Source: Sulfurospirillaceae bacterium | Lineage (GTDB): Bacteria > Campylobacterota > Campylobacteria > Campylobacterales > Sulfurospirillaceae | Direction of reading: 5' to 3' | NCBI GenBank assembly: GCA_028692875.1 | Contig: JAQUWL010000017.1 | Location: 1-49,591, forward strand | DNA: 49,591 bases | In this document: positions 8,009 to 16,835 of the stretch, in pieces | Position numbering within the stretch: the stretch's first letter is position 1 | How the letters are laid out: each line of letters begins with the position of its first letter | Notes under the pieces: generated by a model | The model's input: the letters and a program-made list of their open reading frames with translations, nothing else | The model's database searches: none | Told to the model about the DNA's origin: nothing | Position numbers and translations under genes: made by a program

Positions 8009-9274
8009 ATGCAAAATACTCAACAAACTAGCGCATTTGATGTTATTGTTATAGGTGCTGGAGCCTCTGGCATGGTGGCATCTATCATATTGGCACGTCA
8101 AAAATACCGTGTTCTATTGCTAGAAAAGCTTCCACAAATTGGTGCAAAACTAAATGCCACAGGTGGAGGAAAATGCAATCTTGCAAATACCCTTTCAAAT
8201 GAAGAGTTTATGGGCCATTTTGGGCGAGAAGGTCGTTTTATGAGCGAAGCTCTTAATGCTTTTGATGCCTCAAAACTGAGGGAATTTTTTCAAGAGATTG
8301 GTGTCGAGACGCATGTGCCAGATGGGCGAAGAGTTTTTCCTAAAACGCATAGTTCGACAACTGTTGTTCAAGCCCTTGAGTCAGAGATGAAACGCTTAGA
8401 TATTACGCTTTTGTGCTCCCAAAAAGTAGAAAAACTGCTTTATCAAGATGGGTGCATAAAAGGTGTTGTTGCAAATAAAAAAGAGTTTTATGCACCTTAT
8501 GTTATCCTCTCTACTGGAGGGTTAGGATATTCAAATTTGGGAGCACAAGGCGATGGTTATGCTTTGGTTTTGGATTTGGGGCACACCATAAAAAAGCCCT
8601 ATCCTGCGATGTTGCCTCTGTTTACAAAAGAGACATGGGTTGCACAATGTCGTGCCGATACCATACCAAAAGCAACCCTACATGTAGACCTTCCAAAATA
8701 CAAAAAAGTGCGTTTTTGCGGCGACCTTATCTTTACTTCAAAAGGCATTCGTGGTCCTGTTGTGTTGGATAGCGCTAGGGAAATCACTCCATTGCTAGAT
8801 AGCTATGAGAGTGTTCCGTTGTTGGTAAATCTTACGCAAGGACTCAACGAAGAGCAGATTTATCAAGCTCTTAAACAAGCCCATCTTCAAAATCCTCAAA
8901 ATGCCATCAGTTTGCATGTTGCAACTGTATTGCCGATATCTGTCGCTACGGCGTTATGCTTACATGTAGGGATTGAGCCTGATGCTCGTTGGGCTAAACT
9001 TTCGGGTGAGCAGAGAAGTGCTTTGGTAAAGATATTGGCGTGGACACCTTTACATGTAAGCGGGCATGAGGGCTTTAAAAATGCTATGATAACTCGTGGC
9101 GGTATCTCTTTGAAAGAGATTTGCCCTAAGACGATGCAAAGCAAACTTATAAGCGGACTTTTTTTGTGTGGTGAAGTGGTTGATTTGGATGGACCTTGTG
9201 GCGGTTTTAACCTACAATGGGCGTTTTCAAGTGGCTACATAGCGGGACATTTAGGAAAGCAAATAAACTTTTGA
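8009..9274 (+). CDS. HI0933-family FAD-dependent oxidoreductase (YhiN-like)
   Basis: A roughly 421-residue flavoprotein of the HI0933/YhiN family, often annotated as aminoacetone oxidase-like; the substrate is uncertain. The N-terminal dinucleotide-binding loop is VIVIGAGASGMVAS, followed by NATGGGKCNLAN, a family hallmark. The C-terminal FAD contact region is CGEVVDLDGPCGGFNLQWAF. I chose the ATG at 8009 because homology begins right after it; the frame stays open to a TTG at 7943, and a longer start cannot be excluded as neither has a strong ribosome-binding site. Three TACATGTA palindromes fall in the gene (8679, 8961, 9051), all read as Leu-His-Val. Confidence 0.85.
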   Translation: MQNTQQTSAFDVIVIGAGASGMVASIILARQKYRVLLLEKLPQIGAKLNATGGGKCNLANTLSNEEFMGHFGREGRFMSEALNAFDASKLREFFQEIGVETHVPDGRRVFPKTHSSTTVVQALESEMKRLDITLLCSQKVEKLLYQDGCIKGVVANKKEFYAPYVILSTGGLGYSNLGAQGDGYALVLDLGHTIKKPYPAMLPLFTKETWVAQCRADTIPKATLHVDLPKYKKVRFCGDLIFTSKGIRGPVVLDSAREITPLLDSYESVPLLVNLTQGLNEEQIYQALKQAHLQNPQNAISLHVATVLPISVATALCLHVGIEPDARWAKLSGEQRSALVKILAWTPLHVSGHEGFKNAMITRGGISLKEICPKTMQSKLISGLFLCGEVVDLDGPCGGFNLQWAFSSGYIAGHLGKQINF

Positions 9275-9350
9275 TGGTTTGATATATAAAAATACATATT
9301 TACCATAAACAGACGTTTATTATCTATCGCAAACTATGGGCTTAAAAAGG

Positions 9351-9387
9351 AAAGCCAATCTAAAAATAGTCTAGATTGAAGGCTTTT
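9351..9387. terminator. Bidirectional terminator hairpin
   Basis: AAAGCC plus ATCTA on the left pair with TAGAT plus GGCTTT on the right across a short loop, with a T-rich tail on the plus strand. It sits between the convergent flavoprotein gene and the YqaE-like gene, and the latter's stop codon lies inside the hairpin. Confidence 0.65.
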
Positions 9388-9544
9388 CTTTTGTGACTAC
9401 TAGCAATGCGTGAATCATGCCAGGGATAAAAAAACATAGCGTTAAAATCAGATTTAGCCAAAAAGTAGGCATAATGCCTTTTTTTAAAAAAACTGCCACT
9501 GGTGGCAAAAAAACTGCCAAAATGATCATAACCAATCTGCTCAT
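9371..9544 (-). CDS. YqaE/Pmp3-family small membrane protein
   Basis: A 57-residue hydrophobic protein starting MSRLVMIILAVFLPPVAVFL. Two membrane-spanning segments (about residues 3-20 and 27-47) flank a KKG turn, as in the YqaE/Pmp3 proteolipid family (PF01679). Family members affect membrane potential and salt or stress tolerance in yeast and plants; the bacterial role is poorly known. The frame extends 16 codons further upstream, but the internal ATG at 9544 has AAAGGAT correctly placed before it and matches the family start. Monocistronic. Confidence 0.85.
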   Translation of the reverse strand: MSRLVMIILAVFLPPVAVFLKKGIMPTFWLNLILTLCFFIPGMIHALLVVTKEKPSI

Positions 9545-9631
9545 GACTCTATCCTTTTTTACATAAATGATGTAATGGTAGCAAAAAAACAATAAAAACA
9601 GTAAATAAAATACTATTCGATAGGGTTTTTA

Positions 9632-10567
9632 TCAATTCCACTTCCAGCTCAGGCTGATACCACCAGTTTTTTCGTTTGATGAGGAGCCCCCATCGTGATT
9701 AATATCAAGTGATTTAAGATAGAAAGAGGTCTTTAATGAGCGATAAAACAGGTCAAAAGAGAGCTTTTGACCAAATGTATATTCTATGCTGGAAACATTG
9801 TAGCCCTCATCTTTTGCCTTGTCTATGACGTAAAAATAGTCAAATTTATTGTAGAGCAAGCCAAAAGATATTGCCCATTGAAGGCTTTTTGTTTTCCTTT
9901 GATTAATAAGTAGGCTCTCATTTGCACCTATAAAATTTCCCTCTGTACTAAAGCTATCCAAGGGAATACTGCTTAGTCGTATATTTGCTCCTGCAAGTCC
10001 GCCTCGGTAAAAATTGCCAAGGTCTGCTCTGAGGTTTGTCGTTACATCTAAAGAGAGTTCTCCTAAGGTCAAAGGATCTGTTTTATACCCGACATTGTAT
10101 GAAGCTCCGTAAATAAAATCATCCCCAAGTTGAGTATCCCACCCTTTTGGTTTCTCGTGCCCAATAAGTGAGTGAAAACCTTTTTGAAGCGAGTCTGCTT
10201 GAGTGGAAGGTCCAACCATTCCGATATTTACGCCTGCTTCATGAAAAAAATTTGATGATGATTTATAAGTCAAAAAATTTAAATTCGCATATCCAGCATA
10301 TGGTAAATCGTTTAAATCGGCTGTAGCTAATCTTTTGTTTTGTGGAGTAAAAATTGCATGAGAAAATGACATGGCAATATTTTTTTGCTCTAGGTCTATA
10401 AAGCTTAAAATATCTGGGAAGTTAGGTTTGTCTTCACTCATCCAAGTAGCATAAAAACCGTTAGTGTAGTGGTTATCTTTGCCTATTATGGCATCATTTT
10501 CCAAAACAACCGAAACTGTATCAGCATAAGACAAAGAAGCTATTAGCAACAGTATATATTTTTTCAT
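9632..10567 (-). CDS. lpxR: LpxR-like lipid A 3'-O-deacylase, outer membrane
   Basis: A 311-residue protein with a signal peptide (MKKYILLLIASLSYA) and a predicted beta-barrel of LpxR/DUF2219 type. Family motifs are ENDAIIGKDNHYTNG (residues 23-37), DLPYAGY (87-93), and the VGPSTQADSLQKGFHSLIGH stretch that carries the catalytic-site histidine region. LpxR removes the 3'-linked acyl chains from lipid A in Salmonella and Helicobacter pylori. The ATG at 10567 is chosen over a start 8 codons upstream because GAGGT precedes it by 5 bases and it begins the signal peptide. A long inverted repeat lies immediately upstream, at 10583-10636. Confidence 0.88.
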   Translation of the reverse strand: MKKYILLLIASLSYADTVSVVLENDAIIGKDNHYTNGFYATWMSEDKPNFPDILSFIDLEQKNIAMSFSHAIFTPQNKRLATADLNDLPYAGYANLNFLTYKSSSNFFHEAGVNIGMVGPSTQADSLQKGFHSLIGHEKPKGWDTQLGDDFIYGASYNVGYKTDPLTLGELSLDVTTNLRADLGNFYRGGLAGANIRLSSIPLDSFSTEGNFIGANESLLINQRKTKSLQWAISFGLLYNKFDYFYVIDKAKDEGYNVSSIEYTFGQKLSFDLFYRSLKTSFYLKSLDINHDGGSSSNEKTGGISLSWKWN

Positions 10568-10582
10568 TATAACCTCGCTCAT

Positions 10583-10636
10583 AAAGCACAATGCAAAAAG
10601 TTATTAATCACTTAATATTTTTTTGCATTGTGCTTT
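10583..10636. repeat. 17-bp perfect inverted repeat upstream of lpxR
   Basis: AAAGCACAATGCAAAAA at 10583-10599 is perfectly complementary to TTTTTGCATTGTGCTTT at 10620-10636, with a 20-base AT-rich loop. The left arm ends about 10 bases before the lpxR ribosome-binding site. It could be a 5'-UTR hairpin, an end-of-transcript structure for the upstream operon, or a regulator site; there is no T-run that would make it a standard terminator. Confidence 0.7.
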
Positions 10637-10705
10637 GTATTTGCTAAATATTTGTTTAACAATTCCATTTTCTATGATATTAAACTTAAAGTTCGCAAGA
10701 TTATG

Positions 10706-10739
10706 GTAAGAAACAGACTGCATCATATCTGTTTCTTAC
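10706..10739 (-). terminator. Hairpin downstream of the nfnAB-like gene
   Basis: GTAAGAAACAGA pairs perfectly over 12 bp with TCTGTTTCTTAC across a 10-base loop, just after the stop at 10749. The base of the stem merges with a TACATGTA palindrome at 10737. The T-tract beyond is weak. Confidence 0.6.
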
Positions 10740-10748
10740 ATGTAAAGG

Positions 10749-12992
10749 CTAAAAATTTTCCTTGATATAAGCATCTATCTCAACGGCGGATTGTTTGCCT
10801 GAACCCATTGCTTCGATAACCGTTGCTGCACCAGTAACGATGTCGCCACCTGCAAAAACACCTTTTCGTGAGGTTTGAGTTGAACCTTCATTTACAATAA
10901 TGGTTCCTTTTTTGGCCGTTTGCAATCCTTTTGTGCTTGCCGTAACCAATTCGTTAGGTATTGTTCCTATTGACATTATGACGGTATCCACATCAAGAAC
11001 AAACTCTGAGCCTTCAATCTCTACAACGCCTCTTCTGCCACTCTCATCTGCTTTGTCAAGCTCCATTTTAATGCACTTCAGACCACAGACATGACCTTTT
11101 TCGTTTGATAAGATTTCTATCGGATTTGTTAGCAGATGAAATGTAATATTCTCCTCTTTGGCATGTTCTACCTCTTCGGCACGTGCTGGTATCTCATTTG
11201 CACTTCTTCGATACACGATAGAAGTTTCAACGCCAAGTCGTTTTGCCACACGTGCCGCATCCATAGCAACATTGCCAGCACCGATAACAGCAACTTTTTT
11301 GCCGATAGTAGTAGGGGTGTGGTAGTTGTTTTGATTGCCCTTCATAAGATTAATACGTGTGAGAAATTCGTTAGCAGAAAGTACCCCAAGAGCATTTTCT
11401 CCTTTGATGCCCATAAAACGAGGAAATCCAGCCCCGCTACCGATAAATACTGCTTTGTAACCCATATCGAAAAATTCATCAACTATAACTGTTTTTCCAA
11501 TAACAACGTTTGTGTGAAAATTAACGCCAAGTTTCTTAATTCTTTCTATTTCTGCGTCTACAACGGTTTTCGGAAGTCTAAATTCTGGAATGCCATAAGT
11601 TAAAACGCCACCAAGTTTATGCAAAGACTCATATACATCGACTTCATAACCCATCTTTGCAAGCTCTGCTGAAGCTGCAAGTCCCGCAGGTCCGCTTCCG
11701 ACGACAGCAACTTTTTTACCATTTTTTTCAGGAGCTTTAACTTCCAAATGTAGCAATGACCAATCCCCAACAAATCGCTCCAAAAGACCTATTGCTATGG
11801 GTTCTTGTTTGATACCAACAATACAAGCACCTTCACACTGTTTTTCTTGCGGACAAACTCTACCACAGACAGAGGCTAATTTGGTGTATTCAGCCAAGAC
11901 TTCTGCTGAACCTCTAATGTCAGCATCTTTAAGTTTTTTGATAAATGCTGGAATATTTATGCCAACAGGACAAGCAGCGACACATCTAGGTTTTTTACAC
12001 TCTAAGCATCGGTTTGCTTCGGCCACAACTTCTTCTATGGTATAGCCAAGATTTACCTCTTGAAAGTTTTTAATTCTATATTTTGCATCTCGCATATGAG
12101 GGTTTGCTCGTCTTTTTTTGTCTTCGTGCTTTTCGTGCTCTATCGGACAGTGCTCATTCTCATTGTGGTCTTCAAGCAAGTTTTCTTCTCTAAGCCTTAG
12201 TCTATTTTGTGCTTCGTCAAAATTGACTTTGTAGCCATCAAACTCTGGACCATCGACACATGCAAACTTAACCTTGCCACCTATCTCAACTCGACATGCT
12301 CCACACATACCTGTTCCATCAACCATAAGAGGATTTAAGCTTACGGTTGTAGCTGGGATACCTAGTTTTTTGGCACACAATGTCGCAAATTTCATCATAA
12401 TCATTGGGCCAATAGCAACAACATGTGTAAAATCTTTTCCCTCGCTCATAAGTTTTTCTAGCATATTGGTTACATTGCCATGAAGTCCATAAGAGCCGTC
12501 ATCTGTACATATATGAACATTGGGTGTGAGAGCTTTAAACTCATCTTCAAGGATTAGCAGATTTTTAGAACGAGCACCTATGATAACATCTACATGTAAG
12601 CCGTTATCGACAAACCATTTGACTTGAGGATAAACGGGTGCCGTTCCAACACCACCAGCGATAAAAACAAAACGTTCTTTCTCAAGTTCGCTTCTATCTT
12701 TATGGATAAACTCGCTCATCTGCCCCAAAGGTCCAACGACATCTTGAAAGTGATCTCCTATCTCAAGAGCCTCCATATCAAGTGTGCTTTTGCCAACAAC
12801 TTGAAAAACGATATTGATTGTTCCAAACTCTTTGTCATAATCGCAAATAGTTAAAGGAATACGCTCGCCAAACTCATTAGTTTTTACAATCAAAAATTGC
12901 CCTGGCATCGCTTTGTCGGCGACACGAGGAGCTTTGATATCCATTGATAAAATATTTTCTGCTAAATACTTTTTTGTCATAATTTCAAACAT
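10749..12992 (-). CDS. Fused NfnA-NfnB type NADPH:ferredoxin transhydrogenase / GltA-like flavoprotein
   Basis: A 747-residue two-part flavoprotein. Residues 1 to about 270 form a ferredoxin-NADP reductase-like unit with a [2Fe-2S] site around D225, C230, C233 and C245 (DGTGMCGACRV...FACVDGPEF). Residues about 300-747 form the glutamate-synthase small-subunit-like unit, with N-terminal [4Fe-4S] cysteines C329, C332, C337 and C341 and a second set in VCGRVCPQEKQCEGAC. Two dinucleotide folds follow: VVGSGPAGLAAS and VIGAGNVAMDAA. In anaerobes NfnAB couples NADH, NADPH and ferredoxin by flavin-based bifurcation; fused versions also pass as SudAB or GltA. No large glutamate synthase subunit is adjacent, which favours Nfn/Sud over GltBD. 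It is the last gene of the operon, 15 bases after the EtfBA stop. Confidence 0.88.
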   Translation of the reverse strand: MFEIMTKKYLAENILSMDIKAPRVADKAMPGQFLIVKTNEFGERIPLTICDYDKEFGTINIVFQVVGKSTLDMEALEIGDHFQDVVGPLGQMSEFIHKDRSELEKERFVFIAGGVGTAPVYPQVKWFVDNGLHVDVIIGARSKNLLILEDEFKALTPNVHICTDDGSYGLHGNVTNMLEKLMSEGKDFTHVVAIGPMIMMKFATLCAKKLGIPATTVSLNPLMVDGTGMCGACRVEIGGKVKFACVDGPEFDGYKVNFDEAQNRLRLREENLLEDHNENEHCPIEHEKHEDKKRRANPHMRDAKYRIKNFQEVNLGYTIEEVVAEANRCLECKKPRCVAACPVGINIPAFIKKLKDADIRGSAEVLAEYTKLASVCGRVCPQEKQCEGACIVGIKQEPIAIGLLERFVGDWSLLHLEVKAPEKNGKKVAVVGSGPAGLAASAELAKMGYEVDVYESLHKLGGVLTYGIPEFRLPKTVVDAEIERIKKLGVNFHTNVVIGKTVIVDEFFDMGYKAVFIGSGAGFPRFMGIKGENALGVLSANEFLTRINLMKGNQNNYHTPTTIGKKVAVIGAGNVAMDAARVAKRLGVETSIVYRRSANEIPARAEEVEHAKEENITFHLLTNPIEILSNEKGHVCGLKCIKMELDKADESGRRGVVEIEGSEFVLDVDTVIMSIGTIPNELVTASTKGLQTAKKGTIIVNEGSTQTSRKGVFAGGDIVTGAATVIEAMGSGKQSAVEIDAYIKENF

Positions 12993-13007
12993 TATTATTC
13001 CTCGAGA

Positions 13008-14942
13008 TTACTTTTTTTCAAGCCCAAAGACAAATCCATTTTTCACCTCTTTAATCAGAGCTGGCATTATATCATCGTATTCGCCAACAATACCAAAATC
13101 AGCATTAGAAAAAATAGACTCCTTTGCATTTTTATTTATGGCGACAATGGTGTCCGCCTCCTTCATACCAACAACATGTTGAATCGCACCAGAAACACCA
13201 ACTGCGATATATAATTTTGGTCGGACCGTTTTGCCTGTTTGGCCAATTTGTCTAGCGTATTCGCATACGCCCAAATCCACGACAGGTCTGCTTGATGCCC
13301 ATTGAGCGTTTACGCCTTGCTCATTGAGTGCTTCTGCTAGGTCTTTGACAAGCTTCATATCGTCTGCTATAGCTCCTCTGCCACCTGTTACTATTACGTC
13401 TGCTTCAAACAAGGATGCCAAACCACTTTCTCCTCGATGTGTCTCTAGGATTTCAGCTACAAAATCTTCTTGAGTTAGTTTGGGATTAAATGTGCTAATA
13501 GTGCCTGTTCTGCTCTCATCTTTTTTGGGAACTTCAAAAGTGCCAGCACGTGCTGTTGACATTTGCGGGCAGACAAAGCCAAGTATGGTGGCTAGTTTTG
13601 ACTCTCCATAAGTTGGTCTTCTTGACTCTAAAATAGGTTTGTAGAGTACTTTTTTCTTTATGTCTTTATGTTCGCCTATCTCCAAAGCCGTACAATCAGC
13701 AGTTACACCACTTTTTGTCTTTACGCCGATACGAGGAGCAAGCTCACGTCCCGCAGTAGTTGCGGCAAATAGAGCTATTTCAGGCTTATGTGCTTTGATG
13801 ACTTGTTCAAAAATAGAGGCAAATGGCAAAATGCGGTATTCTGCGAGTCTTTCATCATCAACGATTATGACCTCGTCGCTTCCGTGATATATCAACTCTT
13901 TAGCTAACTCTTGAACATTTGAGCCGATTAAAAGTGTTTTAACTTTAGTGTCATTTCCTAGAGAGCGTGCAAGATGAACAGCAGGCGTTAAAAGCTCCAA
14001 AGATGGTCGTGAGAGTTTATCTCCAGCGACTTCCGCCCACGTCAAAACTCCGCTTGAGCCATCTCTAAAGTCAACAACCTCATAATCTTCTGGAACATCG
14101 CTCTTTTTAGCCTCTTTTTTTTCTGCTATCTCAAGAGTGTTTTTGCCAGATTTGATATTTTTTATCATATCAGCAACCAATGCTTCGGCACTATTGCCAA
14201 GACTCATTTTTACTGGAGGTCGTTCGCTTTTTATGTTTGTAACTTTTGCAACGATGGTTGGAGAGCCTGAGAGTCCTACTCTTGTATCGTCAAGATGTAT
14301 ATCATCAATATTGAACATCGTAACGCCAGTGTTTCGTGCTTTTATCGCCCCTCCAAGAGTTGGACGACGTGGCGGGATACCTGTTGGCGTAAAAGAGAGC
14401 GTACAAGGAATAGGCAATTTTAAAACCTGATAGCCTCCCTCAATGATGCGTTTAGCTATGATGTGAGAGTCTTTAAACTCAACATCTTCTATAAACGTAG
14501 CTTGAGGAATGCCCATATTTTCGGCAACTTGTGAAGGTACATGTGCCGTGTCTCCATCACTTGTTTGACGACCAGCAACGATGATAAAATCTTCATTTAG
14601 ACCTTTGCCAAAACCTAGATGTTTTAGCATGCCAGCTATCGAGTAGCCCGTAGTGTAAGTATCCGAGCCACCCAGCCGTCTATCAGAGAGCAAGTAAGCT
14701 TCGTCATAACCCATAGATATAGCCATCTTTAGGGATTGTTCAAACGATGGAGGTCCCATCGAGCAGACGATAAGTCTGACATCGCCCATCATATTTTTTA
14801 GTTGCAACCCAGCTTCAAGTGCATAAGAGCAGTCCACGTTAATCATCGACTTTGCTTTGGTTCTATCCATCAATCCATCTTCGCCCATTCGCATTTGAGA
14901 AGGAACGGGAACTTGCTTCATTAAACTAATTATCGTTGTCAT
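13008..14942 (-). CDS. Fused electron transfer flavoprotein EtfB-EtfA (FixA-FixB type)
   Basis: A 644-residue natural fusion. Residues 1 to about 265 are the ETF beta domain, carrying GRQTSDGDTAHV (124-135). The DGDTA-V form is, as I recall, that of EtfB/FixA proteins whose second cofactor is FAD (bifurcating class) rather than AMP. A linker rich in Lys/Glu (about 270-300) leads to the ETF alpha domain, with RRPTYGESKLATILG, GGRGAIADDMKLV, SSRPVVDLG and the FAD signature LYIAVGVSGAIQH. The start at 14942 has GAGGG upstream; an in-frame start further up would overlap the previous gene. Usually two genes, so the fusion is noteworthy. Probable partner: the adjacent ETF:quinone oxidoreductase. 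Confidence 0.9.
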   Translation of the reverse strand: MTTIISLMKQVPVPSQMRMGEDGLMDRTKAKSMINVDCSYALEAGLQLKNMMGDVRLIVCSMGPPSFEQSLKMAISMGYDEAYLLSDRRLGGSDTYTTGYSIAGMLKHLGFGKGLNEDFIIVAGRQTSDGDTAHVPSQVAENMGIPQATFIEDVEFKDSHIIAKRIIEGGYQVLKLPIPCTLSFTPTGIPPRRPTLGGAIKARNTGVTMFNIDDIHLDDTRVGLSGSPTIVAKVTNIKSERPPVKMSLGNSAEALVADMIKNIKSGKNTLEIAEKKEAKKSDVPEDYEVVDFRDGSSGVLTWAEVAGDKLSRPSLELLTPAVHLARSLGNDTKVKTLLIGSNVQELAKELIYHGSDEVIIVDDERLAEYRILPFASIFEQVIKAHKPEIALFAATTAGRELAPRIGVKTKSGVTADCTALEIGEHKDIKKKVLYKPILESRRPTYGESKLATILGFVCPQMSTARAGTFEVPKKDESRTGTISTFNPKLTQEDFVAEILETHRGESGLASLFEADVIVTGGRGAIADDMKLVKDLAEALNEQGVNAQWASSRPVVDLGVCEYARQIGQTGKTVRPKLYIAVGVSGAIQHVVGMKEADTIVAINKNAKESIFSNADFGIVGEYDDIMPALIKEVKNGFVFGLEKK

Positions 14943-14953
14943 AAATTCCCTCT

Positions 14954-16612
14954 TTACATATTTTGATATTGAGGACCGTCGCCACCGTATGGCGTCATCC
15001 ATGTAATAGCACTGTTAGGTGTTTTGATATCGCACGTTTTGCAATGCACACAATTTTCGGCATGAATTTTCAAGCTCAAATTGCCATCTTTGTCTAGATG
15101 TTCTTCATACACATCAGCTGGACAAAAATATTGACATGTAGTGCCGTATTGTTTCATATTGATTTCGGTAAAGTCTTTTATGTCGGCTACTTTTAGATGA
15201 ATCGGCTGTTCTTCGTCATGATGAGTGCCTGAGTAAAAAACACTTGTGACCTTGTCGAAAGTGAGTTTTTTGTCAAAAGTTAATTTTTTGGCAAATCGCT
15301 TTTTGAAAGACACGCCCTTAAAATCTGCCGTCTTCAAAGAGGTTGTGTTATCGTGTTCTAGTTTTGGTGCAAAAAAGCATGTGCCATTTGTGAGAAGTTG
15401 AAAACCAAACTTCATCGCTCCGATATACAAACCTTGCGTCATAACCGCTCTAAAGTTTCGATATGGATACATCTCTTCAAAGATGCGACTGTTGTCAATC
15501 AACTCTTTATATAGCGACAAACTCGCATCGCTTGTGTCGTTTTTGGCTAATGCTTTAACGGCTGTTTTTGCTGCACATATGCCTGAAGTAACCGCAAGAT
15601 GAATTCCTTTTAAAGCTGGCATAGCAACAAGTCCTGCGCTATCGCCAACGATAAGTACATTGTCGGTGTATGGTTTTGGCATAGAGTTCCAGCCACCCTC
15701 TGGTATCGTTTTTGCGCCAAACTCTATCAAGGTTCCATCTTTTAAAAACTTTTTAATATCTGGATGTTGTTTCCATATCTGCATCAGTGCGTGTGGGTCA
15801 AGGCTAGGGTCTTTATAGTCAAGTCCTACCGCAAATCCCAATGCAATTTTATTGTCTTTTAGTCCATAGACAAATCCACCACCAAACTCGTTTTGCTCAT
15901 CCAGTGGATAGCCAAAAGTATGATATGTCGCACCCTCTTTTATATTGCCCTCAGGCACACTCCATAACTCTTTTATCGCCAGTGAGTAGACTTGAGGCAT
16001 AGAGTCTTTTCGCAAGTCAAATTTGCTTTTGAGCTGTTTTGCAAGTGTTCCTCTAGTTCCTTCTGCAAGGATAACAAGACTAGCTTTTACAAGTGAGCCT
16101 TGTTGATAATTTTTCTGTTTTACTCCGTCATAGTTAACGCCCGTGTCGATAGTTTTAACGCCGACTACCTTGTTATTTTCGTACAAGATTTCATTTACCG
16201 CAAAACCTGAATAGACCTCAACGCCTCTTTTTTCCGCAAGTGTAGCGAGGTATTTGCAAATCTGGCACAAAGAGGCGATTTTATTGCCTTTGTTGTCCAT
16301 ACATGTAGGATGCAAAGGGAGTGCAAATGAGCCATTTTCGCTAAGCCACAAGGTCGCATCCGAGGTAACATCGCCATCAAAAGGAACACCCTCATACTCT
16401 TCAGGCGTAAGCAACTCTTTAAAAGCCTCAGGCTTAATAATCGCTCCAGAGAGTATATGTGCACCAATGGCATTGCCTTTTTCAATGACTATAATGCGTT
16501 TGGTTAGACCGTTTTTTTTAAATTCATCGGCCAGGCAAATCGCCGTACTCAGACCCGCTGGTCCAGCACCTACAATTACCACATCTGTAAAAATAATATC
16601 ATCGTTATACAT
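14954..16612 (-). CDS. Electron transfer flavoprotein:quinone oxidoreductase (ETF-QO, FixCX-like)
   Basis: A 552-residue FAD and [4Fe-4S] protein that moves electrons between ETF and the membrane quinone pool. The FAD-binding loop VVIVGAGPAGLS is at residues 11-22, then VIEKGNAIGAHILSGAI. The quinone/FAD region includes LVGDSAGLVAMPALKGIHLA. The C-terminal ferredoxin domain has CPADVY and CVHCKTCDIKTP. The ATG at 16612 begins the conserved part; an upstream ATG at 16654 would add 14 poorly conserved residues. It is the first gene of the operon with EtfBA and Nfn-like genes (gaps 11 and 15 bases). In function it equals FixC plus FixX in one chain. Confidence 0.92.
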   Translation of the reverse strand: MYNDDIIFTDVVIVGAGPAGLSTAICLADEFKKNGLTKRIIVIEKGNAIGAHILSGAIIKPEAFKELLTPEEYEGVPFDGDVTSDATLWLSENGSFALPLHPTCMDNKGNKIASLCQICKYLATLAEKRGVEVYSGFAVNEILYENNKVVGVKTIDTGVNYDGVKQKNYQQGSLVKASLVILAEGTRGTLAKQLKSKFDLRKDSMPQVYSLAIKELWSVPEGNIKEGATYHTFGYPLDEQNEFGGGFVYGLKDNKIALGFAVGLDYKDPSLDPHALMQIWKQHPDIKKFLKDGTLIEFGAKTIPEGGWNSMPKPYTDNVLIVGDSAGLVAMPALKGIHLAVTSGICAAKTAVKALAKNDTSDASLSLYKELIDNSRIFEEMYPYRNFRAVMTQGLYIGAMKFGFQLLTNGTCFFAPKLEHDNTTSLKTADFKGVSFKKRFAKKLTFDKKLTFDKVTSVFYSGTHHDEEQPIHLKVADIKDFTEINMKQYGTTCQYFCPADVYEEHLDKDGNLSLKIHAENCVHCKTCDIKTPNSAITWMTPYGGDGPQYQNM

Positions 16613-16835
16613 TAACACCCCATTCAATAGAAAAAATTCAAATAAATTTATCATAATCGAACGATAAACATCTAGCTATTAAATCTAAAATTTAACTAAT
16701 TTTTTCTTATTAAGTCTTTTATTTTAAGCTTTGTCTAAAATTTAGTAACCAACGGTAATGCTTTTAGGATGGGTTTACTAATTATTATTTTTATAGTTGT
16801 ATTATTGCCGATTATTTTTGTTATTAGGAGTTTTT

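Noticed and set aside
11136-11603. Plus-strand open frame of 155 codons opposite the nfnAB-like gene
   Set aside because: Lies antisense to a strongly conserved coding region, Cys/Phe-rich shadow composition, no ribosome-binding site.
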